Shown piece by piece: positions 26,203 to 36,157 of a stretch of DNA of 64,000 nucleotides. The translations under genes and the position numbers were made by a program. Source of the stretch: Candidatus Latescibacterota bacterium. GTDB taxonomy: Bacteria > Latescibacterota > UBA2968 > UBA8231. The notes under the pieces are model-generated. The model made no database searches and was not told the origin of the DNA. It saw only the letters and a list, made by a program, of their open reading frames with translations. Each line of letters begins with the position of its first letter. Position 1 is the first letter of the stretch. The stretch lies in assembly GCA_022819745.1 (NCBI GenBank), contig JAJEGS010000062.1, positions 59,417 through 123,416 of the forward strand. The letters are read 5' to 3'.

Positions 26203-26787
26203 TTAGCGGTCCGCCAGATGCCCCCAGACGCACTCAGCCACCACACGTCCCAATAGCTGCGATCCCTCCTCAGTAAAATGCACTCCGTCTTGGGTCAAAA
26301 GCCGCGCCTTCCCTTCGCGCTCAACAACGGCAAAGAGATCGTCAATCGGCACCCCTATATCCTCTGCCACGGCGTGGGCCGCCGCATTGTAGGCTTCTAC
26401 ATCGGCCTCCAAGCGGTCGAAACCTTTATTCTGGTGGTGCCAATTTTCATCCACCGGCGTGGTAGTGGCCCAGACGACGACGCCGTCCAACTCGCGTTGC
26501 AGCTTCTGCAATATCTGGCGCACGTTGCCCTCGTATTCATCCAAGGGAACTGAGGATTTTGCGCCAAAGGCCCGCTTCAAATCGTGCAATCCACAATTGA
26601 CGTGGACTAGGTCCGGCTGGCGAGAGAAAACCCACTGGTCCAGATGGGCGAGTACATTGCGGCTGTCGCCGCCATTTTCTTCGGGTACCCAAACCTCGGC
26701 TCGATCCGCCAACTGGCTGGCGACATGGTCCTGATAACCCATGCGGATCGAGTCGCCGATTAGGACGATGAGAGGCAGATTAGCCAT
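26203..26787 (-). CDS. SGNH/GDSL-type hydrolase
   Basis: The 194-aa product has the SGNH blocks: block I LIVLIGDSIRMGY with the nucleophilic serine, a glycine block around ENGGDSRN, block III HVNCGLHDLK, and block V DGVHFTEEG with the catalytic D and H. These enzymes act as esterases or acetylhydrolases, often removing acetyl groups from polysaccharides. No signal peptide is present, so it is probably cytoplasmic. The start follows AAGGAAAGACGAA. It is the first gene of the run TPP enzyme, dehydrogenase, PhyH. Confidence 0.87.
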   Translation of the reverse strand: MANLPLIVLIGDSIRMGYQDHVASQLADRAEVWVPEENGGDSRNVLAHLDQWVFSRQPDLVHVNCGLHDLKRAFGAKSSVPLDEYEGNVRQILQKLQRELDGVVVWATTTPVDENWHHQNKGFDRLEADVEAYNAAAHAVAEDIGVPIDDLFAVVEREGKARLLTQDGVHFTEEGSQLLGRVVAECVWGHLADR

Positions 26788-27013
26788 TTCGTCTTTCCTT
26801 AGCTTGTGTATCTCTGAAGGGCAACGCAACATGTCGGCCATCCCGTTCCAAGCAGCTAGCTCAGGATCGCTCCATCGTATCTATAGCTAACATTGCGGAA
26901 CAGTTCGACGAGAAAACGTCGCGCCCATTCTCTAATCAGGTATAGCGTGGCCTAGACCGACAGGAGGTACTGTTCAACGACCAATTGACCTCCGGAGCGG
27001 TGCCGTCGCGCAG

Positions 27014-27313
27014 TCAGCGCGTCTGGCTCAGCGTCGAAGCCGGGCGAATGCCGTCGATAAGCCTCTTCTTTTCTCGGGCCAGTTTGCGAAAGTCGCACTC
27101 GACTTGGAGCCCGTACCAAAATTCGTCGGACTGATCGAAGAACGCGCCAAAGCGAATGGACATCGCAGGGGTAATCGAACGCCTAGCGTGGACGATTTCG
27201 TTGATTGCCCGTGGGGCGACACCGATGGCGCGGGCCATAGCATTCTGCGAAATCCCCATGGGCTTGAGGTATTCTTCTAGCAGAATCTCGCCAGGTGTAA
27301 TTGGGTTTTTCAT
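27014..27313 (-). CDS. higA: HigA-family antitoxin (XRE HTH)
   Basis: The 99-aa protein opens [20 protein letters not shown], the typical HigA/VapI start. The helix-turn-helix is [27 protein letters not shown], followed by [20 protein letters not shown]. It should bind and neutralise the toxin encoded just upstream and repress the shared promoter. Toxin-first gene order is the hallmark of higBA loci. It is separated from the toxin by 33 bp. Confidence 0.93.
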   Translation of the reverse strand: MKNPITPGEILLEEYLKPMGISQNAMARAIGVAPRAINEIVHARRSITPAMSIRFGAFFDQSDEFWYGLQVECDFRKLAREKKRLIDGIRPASTLSQTR

Positions 27314-27346
27314 GTCCTCACACCCTATGACGTTACAAGGGGCTTG

Positions 27347-27625
27347 TCAATGGTAATCTACAATAGCTACCCGTTCCGGCCCCTCATTGGTCCACCGGAA
27401 GATAATGCGCCATTGGTCGTTGATTCGAATAGAGTGAAAGCCTAACAGGTTGCCTCTGAGAGCTTCTAGGCGGTTACCTGGTGGAATGGCAAGGTCGCTG
27501 AGAGTACGAGCTTGATTCATCTGTATTAGCTTCCTCAAGGCAACGCGAGATATGGCCGCAAAACGGCGACTGTTTTCGGTATAGAATAGTTGCTCCGTAT
27601 CTCGGTTTGCGAAAGACTGAATCAT
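27347..27625 (-). CDS. higB: HigB-family (RelE superfamily) mRNA-interferase toxin
   Basis: The 92-aa product is of HigB/RelE type: [14 protein letters not shown] at the N-terminus, a central [22 protein letters not shown] segment, and [21 protein letters not shown] at the end, with the basic and aromatic residues used for ribosome-dependent mRNA cleavage. It precedes higA on the same strand. No frame damage is seen, so the pair is probably active. Confidence 0.93.
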   Translation of the reverse strand: MIQSFANRDTEQLFYTENSRRFAAISRVALRKLIQMNQARTLSDLAIPPGNRLEALRGNLLGFHSIRINDQWRIIFRWTNEGPERVAIVDYH

Positions 27626-27692
27626 TGTAAGTGGTTCCGCTGGTCGCCATGTTCAAACCTCCTCATACGCTCCTCGTTGCGCTCGCAGCGCA

Positions 27693-28190
27693 TCACGCCG
27701 AACTGACGCCTCCCATCTTGCAGACTTCCTTCCACTCCTGCTCGGTGACCGGCTGGATCGACAGCCGCTGACCCCGCTGCACCACCCGCATGTCGGCGAG
27801 CTTGTCATTGGCCTTGAGGTCGGCGAGGTGGACAAACTTTTTGAATTTGCGCTTCCACTTCACGTCGAAGGAAAACCAGCGCGGCTCATCCTCGGTGGAT
27901 TTTTCATCGTAGTAGTCGTGCTTATCGTCAAACTGACTTGGGTCAGGATACCCCGCTCTTGTAATCGTCGCGATTCCAGCAATCCCCGGCTCGTCGCAAT
28001 TGGAATGATAGAAGAACGCCAGATCCCCCTCTTTCATGTCGTCGCGAATGAGATTGCGCGCCTGATAGTTGCGCACACCCCGCCAGTAGCCCGTGCTTTG
28101 CGGACGCTGCTTCAGCTCGTCAAAGGAACACTCGTCGAATTCGCACTTGACGAGCCAGTACTTCCCTTTCTCCCGCTTACTCACAGCCAT
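27693..28190 (-). CDS. EVE domain protein (THYN1-like)
   Basis: The product is about 165 aa: GKYWLVKCEFDECSFDEL, YWRGVRNYQARNLIRDDMKEGDLAFFYHSN and GIAGIATITRAGYPDPSQF. These are the signature blocks of the EVE domain, a PUA-like fold that reads modified bases in DNA or RNA. Bacterial EVE proteins are often encoded near modification-dependent defence genes. The ATG at 28190 was chosen because it starts MAVSKREKGKYW; the longer frame overlaps the isomerase by nearly 50 bp. It overlaps the isomerase end by 10 bp. Confidence 0.9.
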   Translation of the reverse strand: MAVSKREKGKYWLVKCEFDECSFDELKQRPQSTGYWRGVRNYQARNLIRDDMKEGDLAFFYHSNCDEPGIAGIATITRAGYPDPSQFDDKHDYYDEKSTEDEPRWFSFDVKWKRKFKKFVHLADLKANDKLADMRVVQRGQRLSIQPVTEQEWKEVCKMGGVSSA

Positions 28191-28996
28191 TCCTCGACCA
28201 CTTCCCGCGTCTTTGCTATGCCCTCCCACTCGTCTCCTGGACTAGAAAAAATCAGCGAGTACGGCCCTGCGAACCCCGCATCACGGGTCAAACGGAGACA
28301 GCGCACAAAATCCTCGCGGTCCATCTGCCCCTCTTCGGAAAAGTCGGCCTTAGCGTGCACGGAAGTCGCCCTCGGCAGAATATCCGCCAGATCGCTGTAT
28401 TTATCCGGCCCCTTGAAGTTGCCGAAGTCAGCGCACAGCCCCACCTCGCCGTCGCACAAGTCGAGGACCGCGTTGAGCGCTCCGACCGACGTGCCTAGCG
28501 TCCGAAAATTCTCCGTCATCACCTCAATACCCAAGGTGCGACCAAAGCTGGCAAACGCCCGCAAATTCTCCGCACTGACCTGCACGGCTTCGCCGTCGCT
28601 TGCCTCCCCGGCGATCACCCGCACACACTGCGCACCGCAGCGGGCGGCAATCTCCATCCACTCGCGTACCCAAGCCACTTCCTTTGCGCGTTGGGCCGCA
28701 TCGGGATGCGCGATGTCCCCAGCGTCAATCAGCACGCTGAAAAGCTCCACACCGCTTTCGGCAAGTGCTTGCCGCAACTGGCTGATATAATCATCGTCGA
28801 GCCTCGGGAAGTGGAAGTGGCAAATCTCCAACAGGCCGATACCGCGTGCGGCAAGCTGCTCCGGTAGCTCTAACAAGGTGAGATCGCCCTGCCCGGTCCC
28901 TTCTAGCACCGGCTCGCCCTTGGGGTCGGGCCATTGGTACATTGACGCTCCTAACGTCCGGTGCAAGCTCCAAGACGATGTTGCTATGCGCGTCAT
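28181..28996 (-). CDS. Sugar phosphate isomerase/epimerase family (xylose-isomerase-like TIM barrel)
   Basis: The 271-aa AP-endonuclease-2-type barrel starts TRIATSSWSLHRTLG. Metal-ligand strands are visible in GIGLLEICHFHFP, VELFSVLIDAGDI, VRVIAGEAS, GIEVMTENF (glutamate), GLCADFGNF (aspartate) and SVHAKADF (histidine). Such enzymes isomerise or epimerise ketoses or inosose. It is followed 10 bp away, in the same direction, by an SMP-30-like gene and a dehydrogenase, together a plausible sugar-oxidation operon. Confidence 0.88.
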   Translation of the reverse strand: MTRIATSSWSLHRTLGASMYQWPDPKGEPVLEGTGQGDLTLLELPEQLAARGIGLLEICHFHFPRLDDDYISQLRQALAESGVELFSVLIDAGDIAHPDAAQRAKEVAWVREWMEIAARCGAQCVRVIAGEASDGEAVQVSAENLRAFASFGRTLGIEVMTENFRTLGTSVGALNAVLDLCDGEVGLCADFGNFKGPDKYSDLADILPRATSVHAKADFSEEGQMDREDFVRCLRLTRDAGFAGPYSLIFSSPGDEWEGIAKTREVVEEWL

Positions 28997-29006
28997 CGCA
29001 TCATCC

Positions 29007-29708
29007 TCACAGACTAATTTTGGTGACCCATCCAGACGTGGCGTCGCAATAGATCAAATCCTCGCCAAAAATCGACAGGCCATGCGGCTCGGGGTCGCTA
29101 TCGGGCACCACAATTCGATCCAACTCGGCTCCGCTCTCTACGTCGAGCTTGACGATCACGCGGTCAGCGGTATGCACCACCCAGATGCCGTCGGCGACTC
29201 GCACCACGCCGTGCGCGCGCCCGTAGGGCAGGTCCAGCACGTGCTCGACCGACCAGCCGGCGATCTTGACTTTGCTCAGCGTCTGGCTTTTGAGGGTGGT
29301 AATCCACACGTAGCCTTCTTCTAACGGATCGTACTCCATCCCATGCACCCCACCCCCGCCGGGCACTGGATAGCGATTGCAGGTCGCGCCGGTAGCCGGA
29401 TCAACCTCGAAAATTTCGCCCGCCCCTTGCTCGGCGTCCGTCGGCCGTGCGGGCCGCCAGAGCGTACCCGCCCCATTGGCCGCCAACCACAGCGAACCGC
29501 CGCCCCAAGCCATGCCGCTAGTATTGGACGATTCGCTAGGGATGTCGCGGATCAAGCGGGTGACGCCGTATTCAGACGGCTCGGCGATTTCGATCAGCGC
29601 CACCCGATCGGTAATTTGGTCGGTAATCCACAGTCCTTCTTCTACTACTTGCAGCGCGTTGGGCACCCCGTAGGGGGCGCGGAAGAGCTTCTCTACGGTT
29701 CTACTCAT
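29007..29708 (-). CDS. SMP-30/gluconolactonase-like beta-propeller
   Basis: The 233-aa product shows repeated propeller blades: GLWITDQITDRVALIEI, SGMAWGGGSLWLAANGAG, VHGMEYDPLEEGYVWITTL, AHGVVRVADGIWVVHTAD and PHGLSIFGEDLIYCDA. This repeat is that of SMP-30/gluconolactonase-like or streptogramin-lyase-like propellers. The chosen ATG has CAGGAGACGACG before it, and a longer frame would overlap the next gene. No secretion signal. It likely hydrolyses or senses a lactone in the same pathway as the neighbouring isomerase and dehydrogenase. Confidence 0.82.
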   Translation of the reverse strand: MSRTVEKLFRAPYGVPNALQVVEEGLWITDQITDRVALIEIAEPSEYGVTRLIRDIPSESSNTSGMAWGGGSLWLAANGAGTLWRPARPTDAEQGAGEIFEVDPATGATCNRYPVPGGGGVHGMEYDPLEEGYVWITTLKSQTLSKVKIAGWSVEHVLDLPYGRAHGVVRVADGIWVVHTADRVIVKLDVESGAELDRIVVPDSDPEPHGLSIFGEDLIYCDATSGWVTKISL

Positions 29709-29722
29709 CGTCGTCTCCTGAG

Positions 29723-30694
29723 TCAGTTGTCCCACATCAACAATACGGCCATCGTCTCGCCCAACCGATTGTAGAGCAGATCGAAGGCCGCGGCCGCTTC
29801 AGTGTAGGGGAAGCGGTGGGTGATCATCTTGGCGAACTGGATCTGATCCGTAGCCAGCAGTTCTAGCGTCCGTGCCGATCCTTCGGGCCGCCGACTGGCG
29901 TCGAGGTAGCTGCCTATGAGGCGCTTGCCCATGATTTTTTCCGAGTAGAGCGGCAGAGGTTCGTTCTCGTACAGGCCCAGCACCTGCAAGAGGCCGCCGC
30001 TCTTGAGCATGTCCTGCGCCTCGGCAAAAGCCTGCGCCCCGGCCCGCCCGCCTACAGCTTCAACCACGATGTCGGCACCCTTTCCGTCCGTCAGCTCCAA
30101 GACCTGTGCAACAGAGTCGCCGGCGCTAGCGTCTATCACCTCGTCGGCCCCTAACTCGCGCGCCAGTTCGCAGCGCAAAGGCAAAGTGTCAATCCCAATG
30201 ACGCGCCCCGCGCCTTGTGCTTTGGCCGCCTGCATACAACCGCTGCCGACCAAGCCCTGCCCCTGAATGACCATGACATCGTCCGGCCCGGCCCCGGTCT
30301 CCCACATCCACAGGACCGAACTGGTTCCCAGCGGCCAGAAGGTACCCGCCTCGGGCGACAGGCCCGCTGGCAGGCGCACGGCCGCGGGCTTGTGTTGGGT
30401 GGCCGCGACTTCGACCGCCACGTATTCGGCGTGCGGCGCGAGAGCCGCGACCAGATCGCCGGTTTTGAACTCTTCGACCTCCGCGCCTGCTTCAGCAACT
30501 CGGCCCACCAGCGAGTAGCCCATGGATCGGTGGTCGATCGCCTCTTCGCGCACGTAGCGCCGCCAAATCTCCGATCCTCGGCTAATTAGTGAACATTCGG
30601 CGCGAATCAAAATCTCGGTCGAGGCAATGGCTGGAGTCTCGACCTCTTCTACTACTATGTTATAGGCCCCTGCGGGCTTGGCGATGCGTTTCAT
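29723..30694 (-). CDS. Zinc-binding dehydrogenase (MDR family)
   Basis: The 323-aa product has a GroES-like domain (EILIRAECSLISRGSEIW, GYSLVGRVAEAG) and a Rossmann domain (VMVIQGQGLVGSGCMQAAKAQGA; ADEVIDASAGDSV; GADIVVEAVGG). The SRGSE stretch is typical of bi-domain oxidoreductases of sugar pathways. The start has GAGGAGGCC before ATG; the longer upstream frame is not conserved. Transcription reaches it after a strong terminator hairpin about 70 bp upstream, so expression may depend on read-through or a promoter between them. Confidence 0.87.
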   Translation of the reverse strand: MKRIAKPAGAYNIVVEEVETPAIASTEILIRAECSLISRGSEIWRRYVREEAIDHRSMGYSLVGRVAEAGAEVEEFKTGDLVAALAPHAEYVAVEVAATQHKPAAVRLPAGLSPEAGTFWPLGTSSVLWMWETGAGPDDVMVIQGQGLVGSGCMQAAKAQGAGRVIGIDTLPLRCELARELGADEVIDASAGDSVAQVLELTDGKGADIVVEAVGGRAGAQAFAEAQDMLKSGGLLQVLGLYENEPLPLYSEKIMGKRLIGSYLDASRRPEGSARTLELLATDQIQFAKMITHRFPYTEAAAAFDLLYNRLGETMAVLLMWDN

Positions 30695-30760
30695 AGATGG
30701 CCTCCTCGCGGACAATATGGCAAAAATACCGCGTGGAAACCAACTTAGTGCAGCGCGGAC

Positions 30761-30802
30761 AAAAAAAACCGGGCGCACCCACTAAAGGTGGAGTGCGCCC
30801 GG
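30761..30802 (-). terminator. Strong intrinsic terminator (minus strand)
   Basis: CCGGGCGCAC (30769-30778) pairs with GTGCGCCCGG (30793-30802), and the inner CCAC/GTGG extends the stem. On the minus strand it is followed by eight Ts (AAAAAAAA at 30761-30768). It ends the structured RNA described next and stands upstream of the dehydrogenase gene at 30694. Confidence 0.9.
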
Positions 30803-30944
30803 CTGTACTCTCAGAAGCTATGTCGCCGAGGCGACTGTGCTTCTGACCAGGTAGTCGATCACCTGGAGTTGATCAAGTGATCAACCTCCCTGCGGTACGA
30901 TTACTACTCAATGGACCACCTCCTTTCGCTTGTGCGCGCCTCAT
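30761..30944 (-). ncRNA. Structured RNA with SD-led micro-ORF and terminator; leader/attenuator or sRNA candidate
   Basis: In the 401-bp gap between the Gfo/Idh and dehydrogenase genes the minus strand holds: a perfect AGGAGGT (30918-30924), a TTG 6 nt later that opens a 12-codon ORF (MSSNRTAGRLIT), then four consecutive hairpins. They are GTTGATCA/TGATCAAC (30868-30885), CCAGGT/ACCTGG (30847-30866), a two-part TCAGAAGC/GCTTCTGA stem enclosing GTCGCC/GGCGAC (30811-30846), and the terminator. The micro-ORF stop falls inside hairpin 1. A longer reading from an ATG at 30944, also with GGAG upstream, gives 23 codons. The order (micro-ORF, hairpins, terminator, then gene) is that of an attenuator; an independent sRNA is equally possible. 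I do not recognise a known riboswitch class. Confidence 0.65.
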
Positions 30945-31095
30945 AATCCATACTCCAACTCTGCGCGTCGTTGCGGCCAATTACAAAGTCGGGTTGGCCC
31001 GCTCGCATAGCCTCGAGCCTCAGCGTGGCGGTAACAGGGGTTTGTGGCCCCCGAACTCGACTTGCGTTTAATATGGCAAACGCCGAAGAACCATG

Positions 31096-32088
31096 TCAAA
31101 TGCTTTTTACCTTTACCGGCTGTCCGCTAGCGGCCGAGGCCCATGCCGCTTCGGTCAATTCAATGACCCGCAGGCCGCATTCGGGGGGCACCTGCACTTG
31201 ATCGCGGCCGAGAATCGCGTCGATGAAATTCTGGTCGGGCGTCGTCGAGCCAGGCAAGTTATTTACTTCGTACACCTCATTGCTGTGCTGCGTTTTGTAA
31301 AAAATCTGTCCTTGGCGGATATAGACCACGGCCTTGGTTCCCCAGATGGTGATGTCCTCCCACATCCCACCGGTCGGCGAGTTGCCCACCACCGCAATCG
31401 TCCCCAGCGCGCCGTTGCGAAAGCGCAGCGACAGCGCCGAGTTGATATCCACCTCGGAGTCGAAATACTCCATGTAGGCCTGCACCTCTGCCACCTCCAG
31501 CCCGGTCATCCACAGCGCGATGTCCAGCAGGTGGCTGCCCGAGTCGTTGAGCTGTCCACCGCCCGACAGCGCCATCTGCTGCCGCCACAGCCCAATCGTC
31601 CCCTGATACCACTTCTGGTCTTGGAGCGCCGATATAAACTGGATGTCCCCCAATTCCCCGGCCGCAATCTGGTTGCGCACATAGCGGTACTGGGCCTGCA
31701 AGTGCCGCTGATAGGAGATCATTAGGACTTTGCCGGTCTCCTCGGCTTTGGCGATAACTTGGCGCGCGTGATCTACAGTACAGACCATCGGCTTTTCGGT
31801 CAGCACATGCAGACCCTTGTCCAGCGCGGCCATAATCTGCTCAAAGTGCAATGTGTGCGGCGTGGAAATCTCTACCGCGTCCAGTTCGACTTGCTCCAGC
31901 ATCTCTTGGTAGTGGGTAAACTCCGGCAACTCTGCGGCCTGCGAGTGGCGCTCTTTAGCCCGCTGCAGGCTGGCCTGATCCACATCGCACAAGGCCACCA
32001 CTTCGGCCTCGGGGATGTCGAGCACTCGCCCTATGTGCCCACTGGCATTTCCACCACAGCCGATAAATCCCACGCGAATTTTGTCCAT
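31096..32088 (-). CDS. Gfo/Idh/MocA family oxidoreductase
   Basis: The 330-aa product starts IRVGFIGCGGNASGHIGRVL, the NAD(P) Rossmann motif, followed by VALCDVDQ and VEISTPHTLHFEQIMAAL. The family's catalytic lysine is in LTEKPMVCTVDHA, and the C-terminal alpha/beta domain has GGQLNDSGSHLLDIALWM with the acid/histidine pair. Members oxidise or epimerise sugars and inositols with bound NAD(P). It is 40 bp downstream of metG in the same direction but belongs functionally with the sugar genes on the other side. Confidence 0.92.
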   Translation of the reverse strand: MDKIRVGFIGCGGNASGHIGRVLDIPEAEVVALCDVDQASLQRAKERHSQAAELPEFTHYQEMLEQVELDAVEISTPHTLHFEQIMAALDKGLHVLTEKPMVCTVDHARQVIAKAEETGKVLMISYQRHLQAQYRYVRNQIAAGELGDIQFISALQDQKWYQGTIGLWRQQMALSGGGQLNDSGSHLLDIALWMTGLEVAEVQAYMEYFDSEVDINSALSLRFRNGALGTIAVVGNSPTGGMWEDITIWGTKAVVYIRQGQIFYKTQHSNEVYEVNNLPGSTTPDQNFIDAILGRDQVQVPPECGLRVIELTEAAWASAASGQPVKVKSI

Positions 32089-32128
32089 CTTCCTCTCTTT
32101 TCCGTTTGGTTGAAGAAGTCGCCGGTGA

Positions 32129-34201
<2,073 letters not shown>

Positions 34202-34223
34202 TTACAGGTAGGGTACAATAATA

Positions 34224-35009
34224 TCAAGGACCACTGTAAACGCGCGGCATCAAAAGCTGGCCGTTGCGAGCCAGCGGCAAGCCGGCAAAGGCGCAGGAGT
34301 TGCCCCACTGGTCGATGGTAGCCGCGGTTTTGTACTCGTTAATGATGGCGTGGCGCGCACGCGGCGTGTAGTTGTGGCCGGCGCGGTGGACGACGAGGAC
34401 GTGAATGATGGCCACGTCGCCCGGCTCGGCCTCCAAGACGACCTGCTCACTGGCAGGAACGTACTCGTCGGGAATAGTGTGGCTGTTTTCTACGGTGGGG
34501 TACTCGCCCTTAAGATGGCTGCCGGGCAGGACCTCAGTAGCCCCGGCTTCAAATCCACTCGGATCGAGATACGTAATGGCCGCGGCCAAATCTGGCTCGG
34601 TGTGGCGCTCGTACGGCCAGTCTTGGTGCCAGCTCTGGGTGCAGACAAAGCCGGGGGGTTTATTGCGGATCTTGCCGTTGTGGAAATCGAGGTCCTGGCC
34701 CAAAAGATCGACCATGACCGAGACAATGCGCGGCTCGGTAAACTGATCGAACCAGTAGTCGCCAGCCAACGTCTGATCCATCATGCCGATGACATTGCGC
34801 GGGTTGAAGGGGTCGGGCGCGTAGCCGTCCGGCGCGTCCATGAAGGAGTATTTGACGTTCTTGGGCCGAGATTCGATCTCGGTCACCAAGCGATGAAACT
34901 CGCCGCGCATCTGCTCCATTTCCGCAGAGTCATAGAAGCCTTTGAGCAAGAGATAGCCGTTGTCGTCGAAGAACTGCTTCTGCTCGGGATCTAAAATGAG
35001 CAAGCTCAT
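34224..35009 (-). CDS. Phytanoyl-CoA dioxygenase (PhyH) family protein
   Basis: The 261-aa Fe(II)/2-oxoglutarate oxygenase has EQKQFFDDNGYLLLKGFYDSA at the N-terminus (seen as FFDDNGYLLLKGF), the iron H-x-D motif in SWHQDWPY, the distal histidine in VAIIHVLVVHRAGHN, and an arginine in TPRARHAIINEY. It is distinct in sequence from the one at 22449. It overlaps the MFS transporter stop by 4 bp, so the two are cotranscribed; import of its substrate by that transporter is a reasonable inference. Confidence 0.92.
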   Translation of the reverse strand: MSLLILDPEQKQFFDDNGYLLLKGFYDSAEMEQMRGEFHRLVTEIESRPKNVKYSFMDAPDGYAPDPFNPRNVIGMMDQTLAGDYWFDQFTEPRIVSVMVDLLGQDLDFHNGKIRNKPPGFVCTQSWHQDWPYERHTEPDLAAAITYLDPSGFEAGATEVLPGSHLKGEYPTVENSHTIPDEYVPASEQVVLEAEPGDVAIIHVLVVHRAGHNYTPRARHAIINEYKTAATIDQWGNSCAFAGLPLARNGQLLMPRVYSGP

Positions 35010-36148
35010 GGCGCGGTGTCCTTATTAGGTAGGAAGAAGGCCAGTCCAGCGGGCAATATCGGCAGCAAGGCTAGGTATTTCAAGGTCTCAGCCACGCCGA
35101 TCTGGTCGCCGAAATGGCCGATCAGCGGCAGCGTGAGGCTGGCCAAGCCCCAGCTAAAGCCCAGCGGCAGGCTGGAGACCAAGCCCGTATTTTCCGGTGA
35201 AAACTCTTGGGCCATGGCGACCATAATCGAATTGGAAGACAGCAGCAGGCCGCCGCCCAAAAAAAGCAGAGTATAGCTAGCTAGCGTTCCCTCGACATAG
35301 ATAAAGGCGAAAAGCGGCGGCACCGAGCACAGCAGCGACCCCCAAACCAGCGGTTTAGGATCGATGCGATCAGCTAGATAGCCAACGACGAGCGCGCCGA
35401 CCACGCCGGCGATATTGTAGATTCCCAAGGGGATGCCACCCGCGACGAGACCGAGGCCGCGCTCCTGGGCCATAAGCGTCAAAAACGTGCCAAATCCCAG
35501 TCCCGATACCGAGCGCAAAACGACGATCGCGGTGATCAGCACGAGAGGACCCGCTTGGTCGCCGAGACTGCGCCACTGGGCCGTGCTTCTGCCGTGGGCA
35601 AAGTTGGGGTTGCCCAGCGGCACCGCGCGCCAGACGAGCAAAAGGAACAACAGGCCGGGAATGGAGAGATAGGGCAAGGAGTCCAGCCCGAAGGAATTGG
35701 TGTACGCCGGTGCCCACAGCGGCGTTAGCCCCAGTCCCAGCGTCCCACCAAAGATAAAGAGTGCCAAGCCGAAGGAGCGGCGCGGTCCGCTGAGTTCGCC
35801 GGCCAGCGAGAAGACTTGGGGGTGGAAAGCGGCGACTCCGAGCCCGCCCAGCGTCAGGATGCCGACGAGAGTCAGATAATTGTGAGCCAGCCCCATGAGC
35901 GGAGAGAAAATGGTCGCCAAGGCCAAGCCACCGACGATCAGCCAGCGCCAAGCCATGCGGTCGGCCCACAAGCCCATGAGCGGCTGGCTGATATTGCATA
36001 TAGAAACGATGGAACCCAAAAATCCAACTTGCGCCAAGCTCAGCCCCAAGTTGACCTTGAGCAAGGGCAACAGCGGGGCCAACATCGTGGCGTAGCTATC
36101 GACGCAAAAGTGCGAGATCGTAATAACGAACAAGCGGAGTTTTTGCAT
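35006..36148 (-). CDS. MFS transporter, fosmidomycin-resistance-like
   Basis: The 380-aa protein has about 11-12 membrane segments, beginning LRLFVITISHFCVDSYATML, with the MFS loop 2-3 motif GLWADRMAWR. The N-terminal HFCVDSYATMLAPLLPLLK resembles the Fsr/fosmidomycin-resistance subgroup. It is located in the inner membrane as a proton-linked efflux or uptake carrier. It sits in an operon between a second MFS gene and the PhyH gene (ATGA overlap). The substrate is not predictable. Confidence 0.88.
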   Translation of the reverse strand: MQKLRLFVITISHFCVDSYATMLAPLLPLLKVNLGLSLAQVGFLGSIVSICNISQPLMGLWADRMAWRWLIVGGLALATIFSPLMGLAHNYLTLVGILTLGGLGVAAFHPQVFSLAGELSGPRRSFGLALFIFGGTLGLGLTPLWAPAYTNSFGLDSLPYLSIPGLLFLLLVWRAVPLGNPNFAHGRSTAQWRSLGDQAGPLVLITAIVVLRSVSGLGFGTFLTLMAQERGLGLVAGGIPLGIYNIAGVVGALVVGYLADRIDPKPLVWGSLLCSVPPLFAFIYVEGTLASYTLLFLGGGLLLSSNSIMVAMAQEFSPENTGLVSSLPLGFSWGLASLTLPLIGHFGDQIGVAETLKYLALLPILPAGLAFFLPNKDTAP

Positions 36149-36157
36149 TCGCCTAGT

